Assembly: GCF_003202155.1 (NCBI RefSeq)
Contig: NZ_QFLI01000015.1
Coordinates: 1 to 64,000 of the forward strand
Source: Marinifilum breve
GTDB taxonomy: Bacteria > Bacteroidota > Bacteroidia > Bacteroidales > Marinifilaceae
DNA length: 64,000 nucleotides
Reading direction: 5' to 3'
The translations under genes were made by a program, and so were the position numbers. The stretch's first letter is position 1. Every line of letters begins with the position of its first letter. The notes under the pieces were generated by a model that was given only the letters and a program-made list of their open reading frames with translations, made no database searches and was not told the origin of the DNA. Shown here one piece after another: positions 1 through 7,834 of the stretch.

Positions 1-351
1 AACTGTACTCCTGCAATCTTAGAGGATTTTGGACTGAGTTCTACTCATCGTGTAATCGACACGGATACTCAAAGGCCTGAAATTCATGTAGAGTTGGTTT
101 CTGGTGCTCCTCGAATTAAGTACACAAAATCTATTTTTGACGGCATTCGTTTGTTTTGCAGAATTAGCTATGGCGAACAGGAAATGGAATACGAAGAGAC
201 CATAACCCGACCATTCTGGAAAGATACCAAAGCAAGAATGGATCCTTTAAAACCTGAGACCAGAACCTACTATGCCTATTTCCTTTACAAAGGACAAATT
301 GTTGGTCAGAAATCAAATGTAGATAGTATTACCCTGGAGGCTTTGAGGTAA
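1..351 (+). CDS. C-terminal part of an unrecognised protein (5' end outside window)
   Basis: The reading frame is open from the first base of the window to a TAA at 349-351, giving 116 residues, so the gene starts upstream. An internal TTG at 94 is not a convincing start because the frame continues through it. The visible part contains alternating hydrophobic and polar residues with a YYAYFLYKGQ strand, which would suit a small beta-sandwich (FN3-like) domain, but I recognise no family. A hairpin follows 15 bases after the stop. The function is unknown. Confidence 0.6.
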   Translation, partial: NCTPAILEDFGLSSTHRVIDTDTQRPEIHVELVSGAPRIKYTKSIFDGIRLFCRISYGEQEMEYEETITRPFWKDTKARMDPLKPETRTYYAYFLYKGQIVGQKSNVDSITLEALR

Positions 352-366
352 ATTGACTTGTATAAA

Positions 367-400
367 TTAAAGCTGCACTTATTTTTAAGTGTAGCTTTAA
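367..400 (+). terminator. Hairpin terminator after the first gene
   Basis: Arms of 15 bases (367-381 and 386-400) pair with one G-U-type exception around a 4-base loop, just after the stop at 351. There is no strong U-run after it, so it may be a weak terminator or an mRNA-end stabiliser. Confidence 0.55.
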
Positions 401-536
401 TGAACTTAGAGTAATTTGGAATTTAAAACTGCAAAAGGAAATAAGCAGCTGCTTCAAGAAGATTAAATACTTTTTGTAGATTTATTTTAGACGCAAGCTG
501 AAATAAAAAAAATAGTATAATACGTCACGAAATCTG

Positions 537-776
537 TTACAGATAATTATATTCCCTAAATACTAATTTTGAAGGCTCATTTTCCCTTTTCCAAGAACAT
601 TGCTTATGATTAACTAATATTCTATCTACCTCCTCAACAGAAAGTTCATCTATAAAATTAACCTTCTGCTTAAAGCTTAACTCATCAATACAAAATAAAG
701 GACAAGCCGCTAATCTATCACTAAAAGGGCAATCATAAAGAATACCATATATACGTTGTAAACTTTTTATTTTCAT
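537..776 (-). CDS. Small cysteine-containing protein, 79 aa, unknown function
   Basis: A 79-residue protein with an N-terminal CPFSDRLAACPL stretch, a central KQKVNFIDELSVEEVDRIL helix and a late HKQCSWKRE. The pattern of two or three Cys-Pro positions, then a helical 'ID-LS-EE' segment, then H-x2-C resembles small Bacteroidota proteins of the 'CPF...CPL...H..C' kind that I have seen only as hypotheticals. The four conserved-looking cysteines could bind a metal, which is inference. It stands alone on the minus strand next to decayed DNA. The ATG at 776 is the only start giving the full motif. Confidence 0.6.
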   Translation of the reverse strand: MKIKSLQRIYGILYDCPFSDRLAACPLFCIDELSFKQKVNFIDELSVEEVDRILVNHKQCSWKRENEPSKLVFREYNYL

Positions 777-1208
777 ATTTCAATACAGTGTATAAATCTA
801 AATTCTAGCTATATCCCTTTCAATCTGTCAATATTTTAATGTAGCTCTTATAAAAAGGAGTAGCCACATATTAAAATATGACTACTCCTGGCAGCGATAA
901 ACTAAATCTGTAAAGACATTTATCTTATGGATTAAAACTTGGCTAATAGTTACTAAATACAATCCGATGGTAAAATAAGTGTTGGAATTGGAATAAGCGA
1001 TTGCCTTACGACAATAGCTACACACTACTATACCAATTGTAAACCTTACCTTTTCAATTGGCATGACACAAAATTCTACATTACAAGATACATAAGAACA
1101 ATTCCTTTATATTCTTCCATCAAAAAAGAGCGAGAGCAGAGAATATTTAGCATATCAATTGGGAATAGATTTTTACTCTGCTCTCTTTCACCACTAACTA
1201 ATCTCTAT
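777..1208. other. Stretch without a supported gene
   Basis: No convincing gene is seen here. A hairpin sits at 856-889 (aggagtag / ctactcct arms with an inner catatt / aatatg pair). A 60-codon minus-strand frame at 882-1064 has no recognisable family and lies in decayed sequence, so it is not called. Confidence 0.4.
1132..1185 (-). terminator. Hairpin terminator behind the M16 remnant
   Basis: There is a perfect 10-base inverted repeat (gagagcagag 1132-1141, ctctgctctc 1176-1185). Read on the minus strand it is followed by gctcttttttg. It lies just beyond the stop of the broken M16 gene at 1209, so it is probably that gene's original terminator, left in place after decay. Confidence 0.45.
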
Positions 1209-1380
1209 TTATTTAAATTTTGGATTCACTACTACTTCTGCGGTGTTAACATTTTTTTTAATAGCTCTTTTACAAAATCATGTATAACATCTGAAGTTAT
1301 CCCCTCAATCTGTTTCACATATTTTTTGTTTGGAACAAAATCAACTTCATGCATTAAGGTTGATGAAATAACTCTAAGCT
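1209..1380 (-). pseudogene. Remnant: C-terminal end of an M16 zinc peptidase
   Basis: On the minus strand this reads MHEVDFVPNKKYVKQIEG, then ITSDVIHDFVKELLKK. After a one-base slip in an A8 run it continues NVNTAEVVVNPKFK and stops. The two intact M16 peptidases in this window end in the same way (NITIEDVNDFARMYF... and SITKENVEKFAKKYFAKTGKVEVVMSPKE). Only about 55 residues survive and the catalytic domain is absent. It abuts a broken sigma-factor gene, so a deletion probably joined the two. The family call rests on this C-terminal match only. Confidence 0.6.
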
Positions 1381-1734
1381 AAAAATTATTTTTCTCTTCG
1401 ATCTCTTTTCTGCTTTTGATATTGGATTATTTGATATTTTTCAAATCTTCAACAATAGGGCCATCTTTTAACAATTTTTCGATGACGTGAATAGTTAACT
1501 TCTTTATTGCATGTTCTTACATAAAGAAAAGCTTTAACGTCCATTGCATTCTGCGAGGGTCTTTCTTTTCCCAGAGCATTGTAAAAACCTCATGCAAAAG
1601 GTCTTCAATGGCAGCTTTGTTGTCCAAGTACTTTCGTGCAAATAATTAAGGCCTTTGTAATAGTTATCAAAAACCTGTTTAAAAATTAAATGATTACCCT
1701 ATTTAAATGCGCTAAAATTTTCTTTACTTATCAT
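1379..1734 (-). pseudogene. Broken ECF sigma-70 factor (region 2 part)
   Basis: From an ATG at 1734 the minus strand reads MISKENFSAFK, then a stop. In shifting frames it continues IFKQVFDNYYKGLNY, ARKYLDNKAAIEDLLHEVFT, MLWEKK, NAMDVKAFLYVRTCNK, then KDGPIVEDLKNIK-stop-SNIKSRKEIEEKNNF. This is the region-2 arrangement of ECF sigma factors: helix, 'D-AEDL.QEVF..LWE', then 'AFLY..T.N'. At least three frameshifts and two in-frame stops are needed, and region 4 is missing, so it cannot make a working sigma factor. It may have driven a lost uptake locus of the kind still present at 2228-13447. Confidence 0.7.
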
Positions 1735-2227
1735 TGTATACTAATTACTTTTTGTAGCGCAAGTAAAGTTATTGTTTTGCTTTCTGCATCTTTATAGTTG
1801 ATAAGGTTTCTATGACATAGTCATAAGAAATCAAGAATATTAAAAGCAATTGCCCTGTTTGGATATATGATTTAAAAGGTTTTTGTCTACCAGATTCAGG
1901 GCTACGAGTTTAGCTGCACAGAATACTATGGCTTAATTTGTTTGGTATTTGAATGTAGCTAATACGGCAATTAGATATTAAGGATGTAAAAAAGAGCCGA
2001 CTATCGCCAGCCCTTCCACTTGTCAATACAGGATTTTAAGCTAATATATACAGTTTTTTGCACCTTTTTACAAAGAACACACCCGTTATATTCAGAAATT
2101 TACCAATACAAGTTCAATATTATTTTTAGTCTCAGATCTCTTGTAATAATTTTCTATGAAAAGATAAGGTAAAAATTTAAATCGAGTTATCACAAAAGAT
2201 ATAATATTCTAGATTAAAAAATAAGTA
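1735..2227. other. Decayed intergenic stretch, no supported gene
   Basis: About 490 bases with stops in all frames. The minus strand gives short fragments such as AAKLVALNLVDKN that I could not assign. This stretch is continuous with the pseudogenes to the left and is probably also eroded coding DNA. Confidence 0.4.
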
Positions 2228-5038
2228 CTATTCTTTTGGCTTATAAATTATATCAACCAGATTAGCATTACCAAAATACATTCTCGCAAAATCATTAACA
2301 TCTTCAATTGTAATGTTATTGATTACATCCAGAGAGTATTTCTTAGTAGTATGATCCTCTCCTTCTAAAATGTATGTATCCAGAATATTCATCCAATATG
2401 CATTATTCTTGGTTTTTTGAGACTGTACCTTACGTATAGTACTGATTGCTTTTTTGAAATCGTCTTCTCGTACGCCATTCTGCACAACCTTATTGATTTC
2501 ATCATATACCTTGCCTTTCAGCTCCTCTACCCTTGCAGGTTCACACTGAAACTGAATGTTTACACCAACACTGCTCTCAGGATACTTTTTGGCTGAACCT
2601 TTGATGTGTACTCCATAGGTTCCTCCTTCTTTTTCCCTAATCTCCTCAGTAAATCTCAGTTGCAAAGACTGACACATAATATCCAAACAATAAATATTTT
2701 TGTATGAATAAGGTGAAAGCATATTATAGGTTAGTATAGTACCGGCTTTAGGTTCTGCCATTTCTAACTCAAGAACCTTTTCTGTCTTGCCTTTTGGAAA
2801 ATTATAAGGGTGAACTTTAAAGCTCTCTTTTCTGTTAGCAGCAGGTATTGCACCAATATACTTGGAAACAAGCTTTTTTACTTCTTTCTTATTGATATCA
2901 CCTACAATATAGAAAGTAAAGTCATCTGCTCCTTTATATCGTTCCTTGTATATTTCTTCCATTTTCGCCATGGTAATTTCATTGATGTAATCTTCATCAA
3001 CTATCCTAACCCGTGGGTCGTATGAACTTAATATCATCTTTATGGAATCGTTCAGAATCTGACCATAGGTCTTTTCTACGCCTTTGATCGACTCCAGTGT
3101 ACGATTAATCATCAGGTCATGCATTTGCTGATCAAAACGTGGTTGCTCGAACAACATATACACCATTTGAATCATACTTTCAAAATCAGTATTCTTACAT
3201 GCACCGTCAATATTTTCACTTAACTCCGAAAAGTTTACTCCTACAGATGCCTGCTTACCAAGTAATATTTTTTTCAAAGTACTCAGGTCGTGTTGACCTA
3301 ATCCATAGTTCATTATATTGTTTACCACACTGGCAGACGGCAAATCTTCAACGTCTAGTAATGATTTTCCTCCAATACTTCTAGCCTGAAACGCAACCTG
3401 CCCTGGATTGTAACTACAGTATCTGTAAATGACTTTTGCGCCGTTTGAAAGCGTCCATTGCTCTGCACCAAATCTTTTTAGTTTTACTGTTTCAACAATT
3501 TCACCGCCAGTAATATCAACATCCAAAAGTTTAGCTGTAACTGCTTCGCTGCTTTGCTTTTCAACTTTGCCACTTTCTACTGCTGCAATGATATCCAGAA
3601 CCTCCTCTTTCGATAAATAAGTTTTACCCTCTTTCTCAGGGCCGGTTATAATGATCGCTCTGTTTTTATCAGCATATAACTCGTTCGCCTTAGCTTTGAC
3701 TTCTTTCTCTGTAATGGTATTTATCTGCTTGTTAAAGAACTCATATATGTAGTCAATATCTGCCATTGGAATGTTATCCAAATAATGGCTTTGGCACTCC
3801 TTAACGTAAGTTTCAGTATCAATCTTATCCTTTTGCTTGTAGTAGTTTTCCATGAACATGATCATGTTGGTCTTGGCCATCAAAAACTCATTAGCAGTGA
3901 ATCCATTCTTTAATATGTCCTGGTTGATTTCAAAAAGCTTTTGAACGCTTTCTTTGTCTTTACCTTCCTTCGGTGTGACAGATAGAGTAAGAGCTTCATA
4001 ACCCCTAACTAGACCACCATAGTTAATATTGGCATTTAAGAATGGTGTTTCTCCATTTCTCATCAGTTCACCTATTCTTTCGCCAACCATCATATTGTAA
4101 AGGTTGTTCACGTATGAATCCCTTAAAGTCTTGTGATTGACTTCTTCTTTTGGCGTTGCTTTGTGTCTGATATATAATGAAATATTAGTATGTTGTATTT
4201 CTTTATCAGTAGCAACACAATACATTGGTTCTGCGTTATCTTCTATACTGTAAAATTCACGTGGCTTGCCATCAGTCACGGCAGGAATCTGGGAGAATAA
4301 TTCCTGAATCTTTTTTTCTGTGCGCTTAACATCAATATCACCGCATACGATGATACACTGTAAGTCGCTTCGGTACCAGTCATGGTAAAATTTCTTGATT
4401 GTTGCTGGGTCGAAATTCTGTATTACATCAAGGCTTCCAATCACATCGCGTTTTGCATGTTTTGAGTTGTTATACAGCGTTGGTGCAATTTTATTCATTA
4501 TACGGAAACCGGCATTCCTTCGTTGTCTATATTCTTCTGTTATAACTCCGCGCTCTGCATTAATTTCTTCCGTCTCCAAACTTAGGCCATTGGCCCAATC
4601 ATGCAGCACTAAAAGACATGTATCCACCAGACCATTAATATCAGTCGGCACATTGCTTATATTGTATACCGTTTCGTTTTTTGCTGTATATGCATTTATG
4701 TTACCTCCAAAGGTCACTCCGTGCTTTTCCAATGTGTTAATTACACCTTTGCCAGGGAAATGCTTTGTACCATTAAAAGCCATATGCTCAAGAAAGTGAG
4801 CAAGACCATTTTGATTATCTTCTTCCATCAAAGCACCTACATTTTGTACTATGTAGAAACTTGCTCTATCCTTCGGCAACTCATTATGATACAAATAATA
4901 AGTGATCCCATTCGCTAGCTTTCCATATCTAACTGCCTTATTCATCGGCACAGGGGCATTTAAATTGCCTTGACCTATGGCACTGCCAATACTAAATAGC
5001 AGCAGCAGCAATGCTATACATATCCTATTCATTCTCAA
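2228..5038 (-). CDS. M16 family zinc metallopeptidase (insulinase-like, two-repeat form)
   Basis: A 936-residue protein with a signal peptide (about 1-22), then the M16 catalytic half with the inverted zinc motif HFLEH at 81-85. E84 is the catalytic base, H81 and H85 are zinc ligands, and the third ligand is E162, 77 residues on, in AERGVITEE. A second, inactive M16 half follows (roughly 490-936). Family members are periplasmic peptidases that enclose and cut unfolded peptides. It lies last in a minus-strand row behind SusC, SusD and two lipoproteins, with a hairpin at 5075-5101 between, so co-transcription is likely but not certain. It is a paralogue of the gene at 46572. Confidence 0.93.
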   Translation of the reverse strand: MRMNRICIALLLLLFSIGSAIGQGNLNAPVPMNKAVRYGKLANGITYYLYHNELPKDRASFYIVQNVGALMEEDNQNGLAHFLEHMAFNGTKHFPGKGVINTLEKHGVTFGGNINAYTAKNETVYNISNVPTDINGLVDTCLLVLHDWANGLSLETEEINAERGVITEEYRQRRNAGFRIMNKIAPTLYNNSKHAKRDVIGSLDVIQNFDPATIKKFYHDWYRSDLQCIIVCGDIDVKRTEKKIQELFSQIPAVTDGKPREFYSIEDNAEPMYCVATDKEIQHTNISLYIRHKATPKEEVNHKTLRDSYVNNLYNMMVGERIGELMRNGETPFLNANINYGGLVRGYEALTLSVTPKEGKDKESVQKLFEINQDILKNGFTANEFLMAKTNMIMFMENYYKQKDKIDTETYVKECQSHYLDNIPMADIDYIYEFFNKQINTITEKEVKAKANELYADKNRAIIITGPEKEGKTYLSKEEVLDIIAAVESGKVEKQSSEAVTAKLLDVDITGGEIVETVKLKRFGAEQWTLSNGAKVIYRYCSYNPGQVAFQARSIGGKSLLDVEDLPSASVVNNIMNYGLGQHDLSTLKKILLGKQASVGVNFSELSENIDGACKNTDFESMIQMVYMLFEQPRFDQQMHDLMINRTLESIKGVEKTYGQILNDSIKMILSSYDPRVRIVDEDYINEITMAKMEEIYKERYKGADDFTFYIVGDINKKEVKKLVSKYIGAIPAANRKESFKVHPYNFPKGKTEKVLELEMAEPKAGTILTYNMLSPYSYKNIYCLDIMCQSLQLRFTEEIREKEGGTYGVHIKGSAKKYPESSVGVNIQFQCEPARVEELKGKVYDEINKVVQNGVREDDFKKAISTIRKVQSQKTKNNAYWMNILDTYILEGEDHTTKKYSLDVINNITIEDVNDFARMYFGNANLVDIIYKPKE

Positions 5039-5074
5039 AATCTTTCGTAAAATTTAACTGTAAACTAAAGGGAT

Positions 5075-5101
5075 GGAGATAGTCCTCTTGTGACTATCTC
5101 C
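5075..5101 (-). terminator. Hairpin between the lipoprotein and M16 genes
   Basis: Perfect 10-base arms (ggagatagtc / gactatctcc) with a 7-base loop. No T-run follows on the minus strand, so it may attenuate or process the transcript instead of ending it. Confidence 0.45.
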
Positions 5102-5111
5102 AAAATAATAT

Positions 5112-5657
5112 TTATTCTACTATTACCCTTAACATATTTGGAAGCTCATGCGCATATCCTTCATTACTAACCTCAATATCTAATAGATACTCTCCAGCAG
5201 TAATATTGTTTTCAAACTCTATCTCAACAGCACCGTCACCTCTCATACTACACTTACTAAGAAGTTCAGTCACATCTCCCCCACCAACTTTTGTGGCTCC
5301 GATTACTCGATAAAATAATGGTCTAGTACCATCAACTCCCTGCAATGGATAAGACACCCATGGAATCTTTTGAATACTACGGTAATAATGTTCACCGGCG
5401 ACTTCCTTCTCTATCGTTGGCATTATACCCCAACTAACAAGTTGATCATGAGTAAAACCCCATCCTATGTACATTTCATACTCTGGATTCGGAACTTCGT
5501 CAATATATGGCTCTCTTAAATCCAAATCAAGATCAATAGTCATAAAATCAGGATCGAACTCAGCATTGTCCGTTATTAAATATCCAACAGGTACATTTTC
5601 ACATGCTGTTAATATACCTAGAAGCATAGCTATAATAAATATCTTTCTCATTTTCAT
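5112..5657 (-). CDS. Predicted outer-surface lipoprotein, unknown function
   Basis: The 181-residue protein begins with a lipoprotein signal peptide and lipobox LTAC, giving a lipidated Cys19. The rest is rich in aspartate and glutamate (TIDLDLDLREP) and beta-strand-like. The C-terminus (AGEYLLDIEVSNEGYAHELPN) looks like an immunoglobulin-type or DUF4959/4361-like end often seen in accessory proteins of SusCD loci, but I cannot name a family. It starts 18 bases after the fasciclin-domain gene and is likely in one transcript with susC/susD. A role in capturing the locus substrate is inferred from position only. Confidence 0.8.
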   Translation of the reverse strand: MKMRKIFIIAMLLGILTACENVPVGYLITDNAEFDPDFMTIDLDLDLREPYIDEVPNPEYEMYIGWGFTHDQLVSWGIMPTIEKEVAGEHYYRSIQKIPWVSYPLQGVDGTRPLFYRVIGATKVGGGDVTELLSKCSMRGDGAVEIEFENNITAGEYLLDIEVSNEGYAHELPNMLRVIVE

Positions 5658-5675
5658 CGTTTTTAATCTAGAAAC

Positions 5676-6293
5676 TTAAATATCACCAAAAGTATAGTTG
5701 TAATGAAGCGAATGAACTACTCCATTTGTACATTGGATATCATGTGATGCAATATCTACTACCACATTTATGGTACCATCTACCAGGTTGTAAGAACCTA
5801 CATATAAAAAGGTAGGTCCTGCGTCAGGTATACCACCATATGGCAATGTAAATGTATATAACCACAGTTTATTATCCCCTAGCGTATCAAAATCCTCTCC
5901 TCCTTCCTTAGGATACTTTACACCTTTGGGTATATCATCTTTCAAAAACCTACCATCTATTACATGCTTTAAAATCATGGACTTACACTCCTCTACAGGT
6001 ATATCACTGACTTTCATGTAATCCATATCCAACATCCATCTTAAAATTGATAAGTTAGTTGGACCTAAAAACACTATCTGCTCATGATCAGGATCATTAC
6101 CGTCGAACAATTCTGTTAACCCTGCTCTTTCAATTACAAGCCGTGTTGTATCCCAATTATAAGAATCTGTCTTCATATACTCTAGAATACTAACACCTGT
6201 TACACCGTTAGCCTTACCTGTGTCTATGAAATCCTGTTTTTGACAGGAAAAACACATGATGCCAACTAGAGTTAATAAAAATATATATTTCAT
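5676..6293 (-). CDS. Fasciclin (FAS1) domain lipoprotein
   Basis: A 205-residue protein with lipobox MCFSC (Cys17). The body matches a single FAS1 domain: SILEYMKTDSYNWDTTRLVI, then a GLTELFDG segment, IVFLGPTNLSI as the H1-like box, and NGVVHSLHYNYTFG as the terminal H2-like box. FAS1 proteins mediate adhesion or ligand binding at the cell surface. Bacteroidota place them in SusCD loci as extra surface lipoproteins. It lies 20 bases downstream of susD. The fold call is good; the ligand is unknown. Confidence 0.82.
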   Translation of the reverse strand: MKYIFLLTLVGIMCFSCQKQDFIDTGKANGVTGVSILEYMKTDSYNWDTTRLVIERAGLTELFDGNDPDHEQIVFLGPTNLSILRWMLDMDYMKVSDIPVEECKSMILKHVIDGRFLKDDIPKGVKYPKEGGEDFDTLGDNKLWLYTFTLPYGGIPDAGPTFLYVGSYNLVDGTINVVVDIASHDIQCTNGVVHSLHYNYTFGDI

Positions 6294-6313
6294 TTTTCTG
6301 TTTTTTTAAAATT

Positions 6314-7831
6314 TTACCATTTACCTAACCAGTATTTGTTTTGACGCATTCCTGGATTATTATTAAAAGCACGACTACTGATTGGCATAAATAATGCTCC
6401 ATCTGCTATTTCCTGATCTGTTAAATTCCTTATAGTTTCAGACAATTCATATTTCCACATGCCAGTTCTTACACAATCAAAATATCTGTGGTCTTCAATT
6501 AAAAGTTCTTTTTCTCTTTCTTTGAATATGATTTTATACAATTCTCCCTCATTAGCAGAGTATAAACCAGCTCCAGCTCTGTTTCTAATTGTATTTAAAT
6601 CTGCTATCGCTAAATCATTCTCACCTTTCTTCGCATAACACTCAGCGCGTAAAAGAATGATTCCAGCTAACCTAAATATAATACCATTACCTTTCCAAGC
6701 TTCGAATTCTTCCCACCCACTTGAATTATTCATTATCGCGGTTCTTCTTTTTTGGAAAACTGCCCAACCATCAAGCACTGGATCATTTTCTAACTCCTCA
6801 AACTGATAGAAATAGGAATCCCTTCTTTTATCGTTATCACCGTACATTAGTCTTACAGTTGCATTCAGTAAGCCAAAAGGTAAATTTTTGTAACGGCCTT
6901 TACTCGCATCAGGTCTATGCGGCCATGACTGGTAATCATCTTCTAATAATACTTGGGAATGACTAATTTGAGCCATTTCAGAAAGTTCATAATCCCCTTC
7001 AAAAATTGATTCGATATGGTTGCCGATCATTACACCAGTTACAACCTCTTCTGGATCGGATGCCAAATTAAATTCGGGTGCATAATTTTCTTCCGCGTTT
7101 CCATCAATCACGTTACTTGCCGCCTTGACAGCTAAGTCTAAGTGTGTTGGTTCATTACCAAATTCACCCATCCAAGCATGCATATGTGCGAGCAGTGCAT
7201 AAGCAGTACCCTTACCAGGTATTTGTTTACTTACTACTGAAGACTTGTCAGCATTTCGTTGCTCAGCCCATGGCTTAAGCATTTTTGCCGCCTTATTTGC
7301 ATCTTCTATAGCAAATTGCAAAACTTCTTTCCACGGAGTTCTGACCTTTTGACCATTGTCTTGAATACCTACAACTAATGGTGCATCTCCAAAGATTTGA
7401 ATAATTCTGAAATACATGAATGCCCTGACAAAATAGGCTTGACCTTTATAAAAATCGTATCTGTCCTGAGGCAGATCTTCAGCCTTGTCTATATTGTCTA
7501 TTACCATATTAGCCCAAGTAATAACATCATACATGCCTTCCCAATGAATACCGGTGGTAGATGTGAAAATACTTGGATCATGCGCTCTCAATCTCTCGTA
7601 AAAGTCCGACAGTTTATCTGTCTTATTACCCAATAGCATCGGATAATTCTTATTCCCTAAGTATTCTGACCTTAGTATAGCATGCATACTAAAGACTGTA
7701 GTTTCAATATCCTTTTCAGTCTTGAAATAATTGTAAAAGGTTACTGAATTCTCTGGTTCTAACTCTAGCATATCTGTACATGAGCAGAACAAAACTGAGG
7801 TAATTATAAAAAATAATGTAAGTTTTTTCAT
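6314..7831 (-). CDS. SusD/RagB family nutrient-binding outer membrane lipoprotein
   Basis: A 505-residue protein with lipobox LFCSC (Cys18) and the family pattern. An N-terminal SusD-like part with TPR helices (YFVRAFMYFRIIQIFGDAPLV, about 130-155) is followed by the RagB/SusD C-terminal part ending in a 'LLRAECYAKKGENDLAIADL-N-IRNRAG' helix pair and the usual FKEREKELLIEDHRYFD. SusD proteins form the lid on SusC and bind the substrate outside the cell. Its start lies 3 bases after the susC stop, so the two are translationally close and form one complex. The substrate cannot be read from sequence; fasciclin and M16 neighbours point to something peptide-like. Confidence 0.95.
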   Translation of the reverse strand: MKKLTLFFIITSVLFCSCTDMLELEPENSVTFYNYFKTEKDIETTVFSMHAILRSEYLGNKNYPMLLGNKTDKLSDFYERLRAHDPSIFTSTTGIHWEGMYDVITWANMVIDNIDKAEDLPQDRYDFYKGQAYFVRAFMYFRIIQIFGDAPLVVGIQDNGQKVRTPWKEVLQFAIEDANKAAKMLKPWAEQRNADKSSVVSKQIPGKGTAYALLAHMHAWMGEFGNEPTHLDLAVKAASNVIDGNAEENYAPEFNLASDPEEVVTGVMIGNHIESIFEGDYELSEMAQISHSQVLLEDDYQSWPHRPDASKGRYKNLPFGLLNATVRLMYGDNDKRRDSYFYQFEELENDPVLDGWAVFQKRRTAIMNNSSGWEEFEAWKGNGIIFRLAGIILLRAECYAKKGENDLAIADLNTIRNRAGAGLYSANEGELYKIIFKEREKELLIEDHRYFDCVRTGMWKYELSETIRNLTDQEIADGALFMPISSRAFNNNPGMRQNKYWLGKW

Positions 7832-7834
7832 TGC

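Noticed and set aside
882-1064. 60-codon minus-strand frame
   Set aside because: No recognisable motif, in a region of decay and overlapping a hairpin; an ORF of this length is expected by chance in AT-rich DNA.
1735-2227. Remnant of a transposase
   Set aside because: Short fragments such as AAKLVALNLVDKN did not fit any transposase motif, and no terminal repeats were seen.
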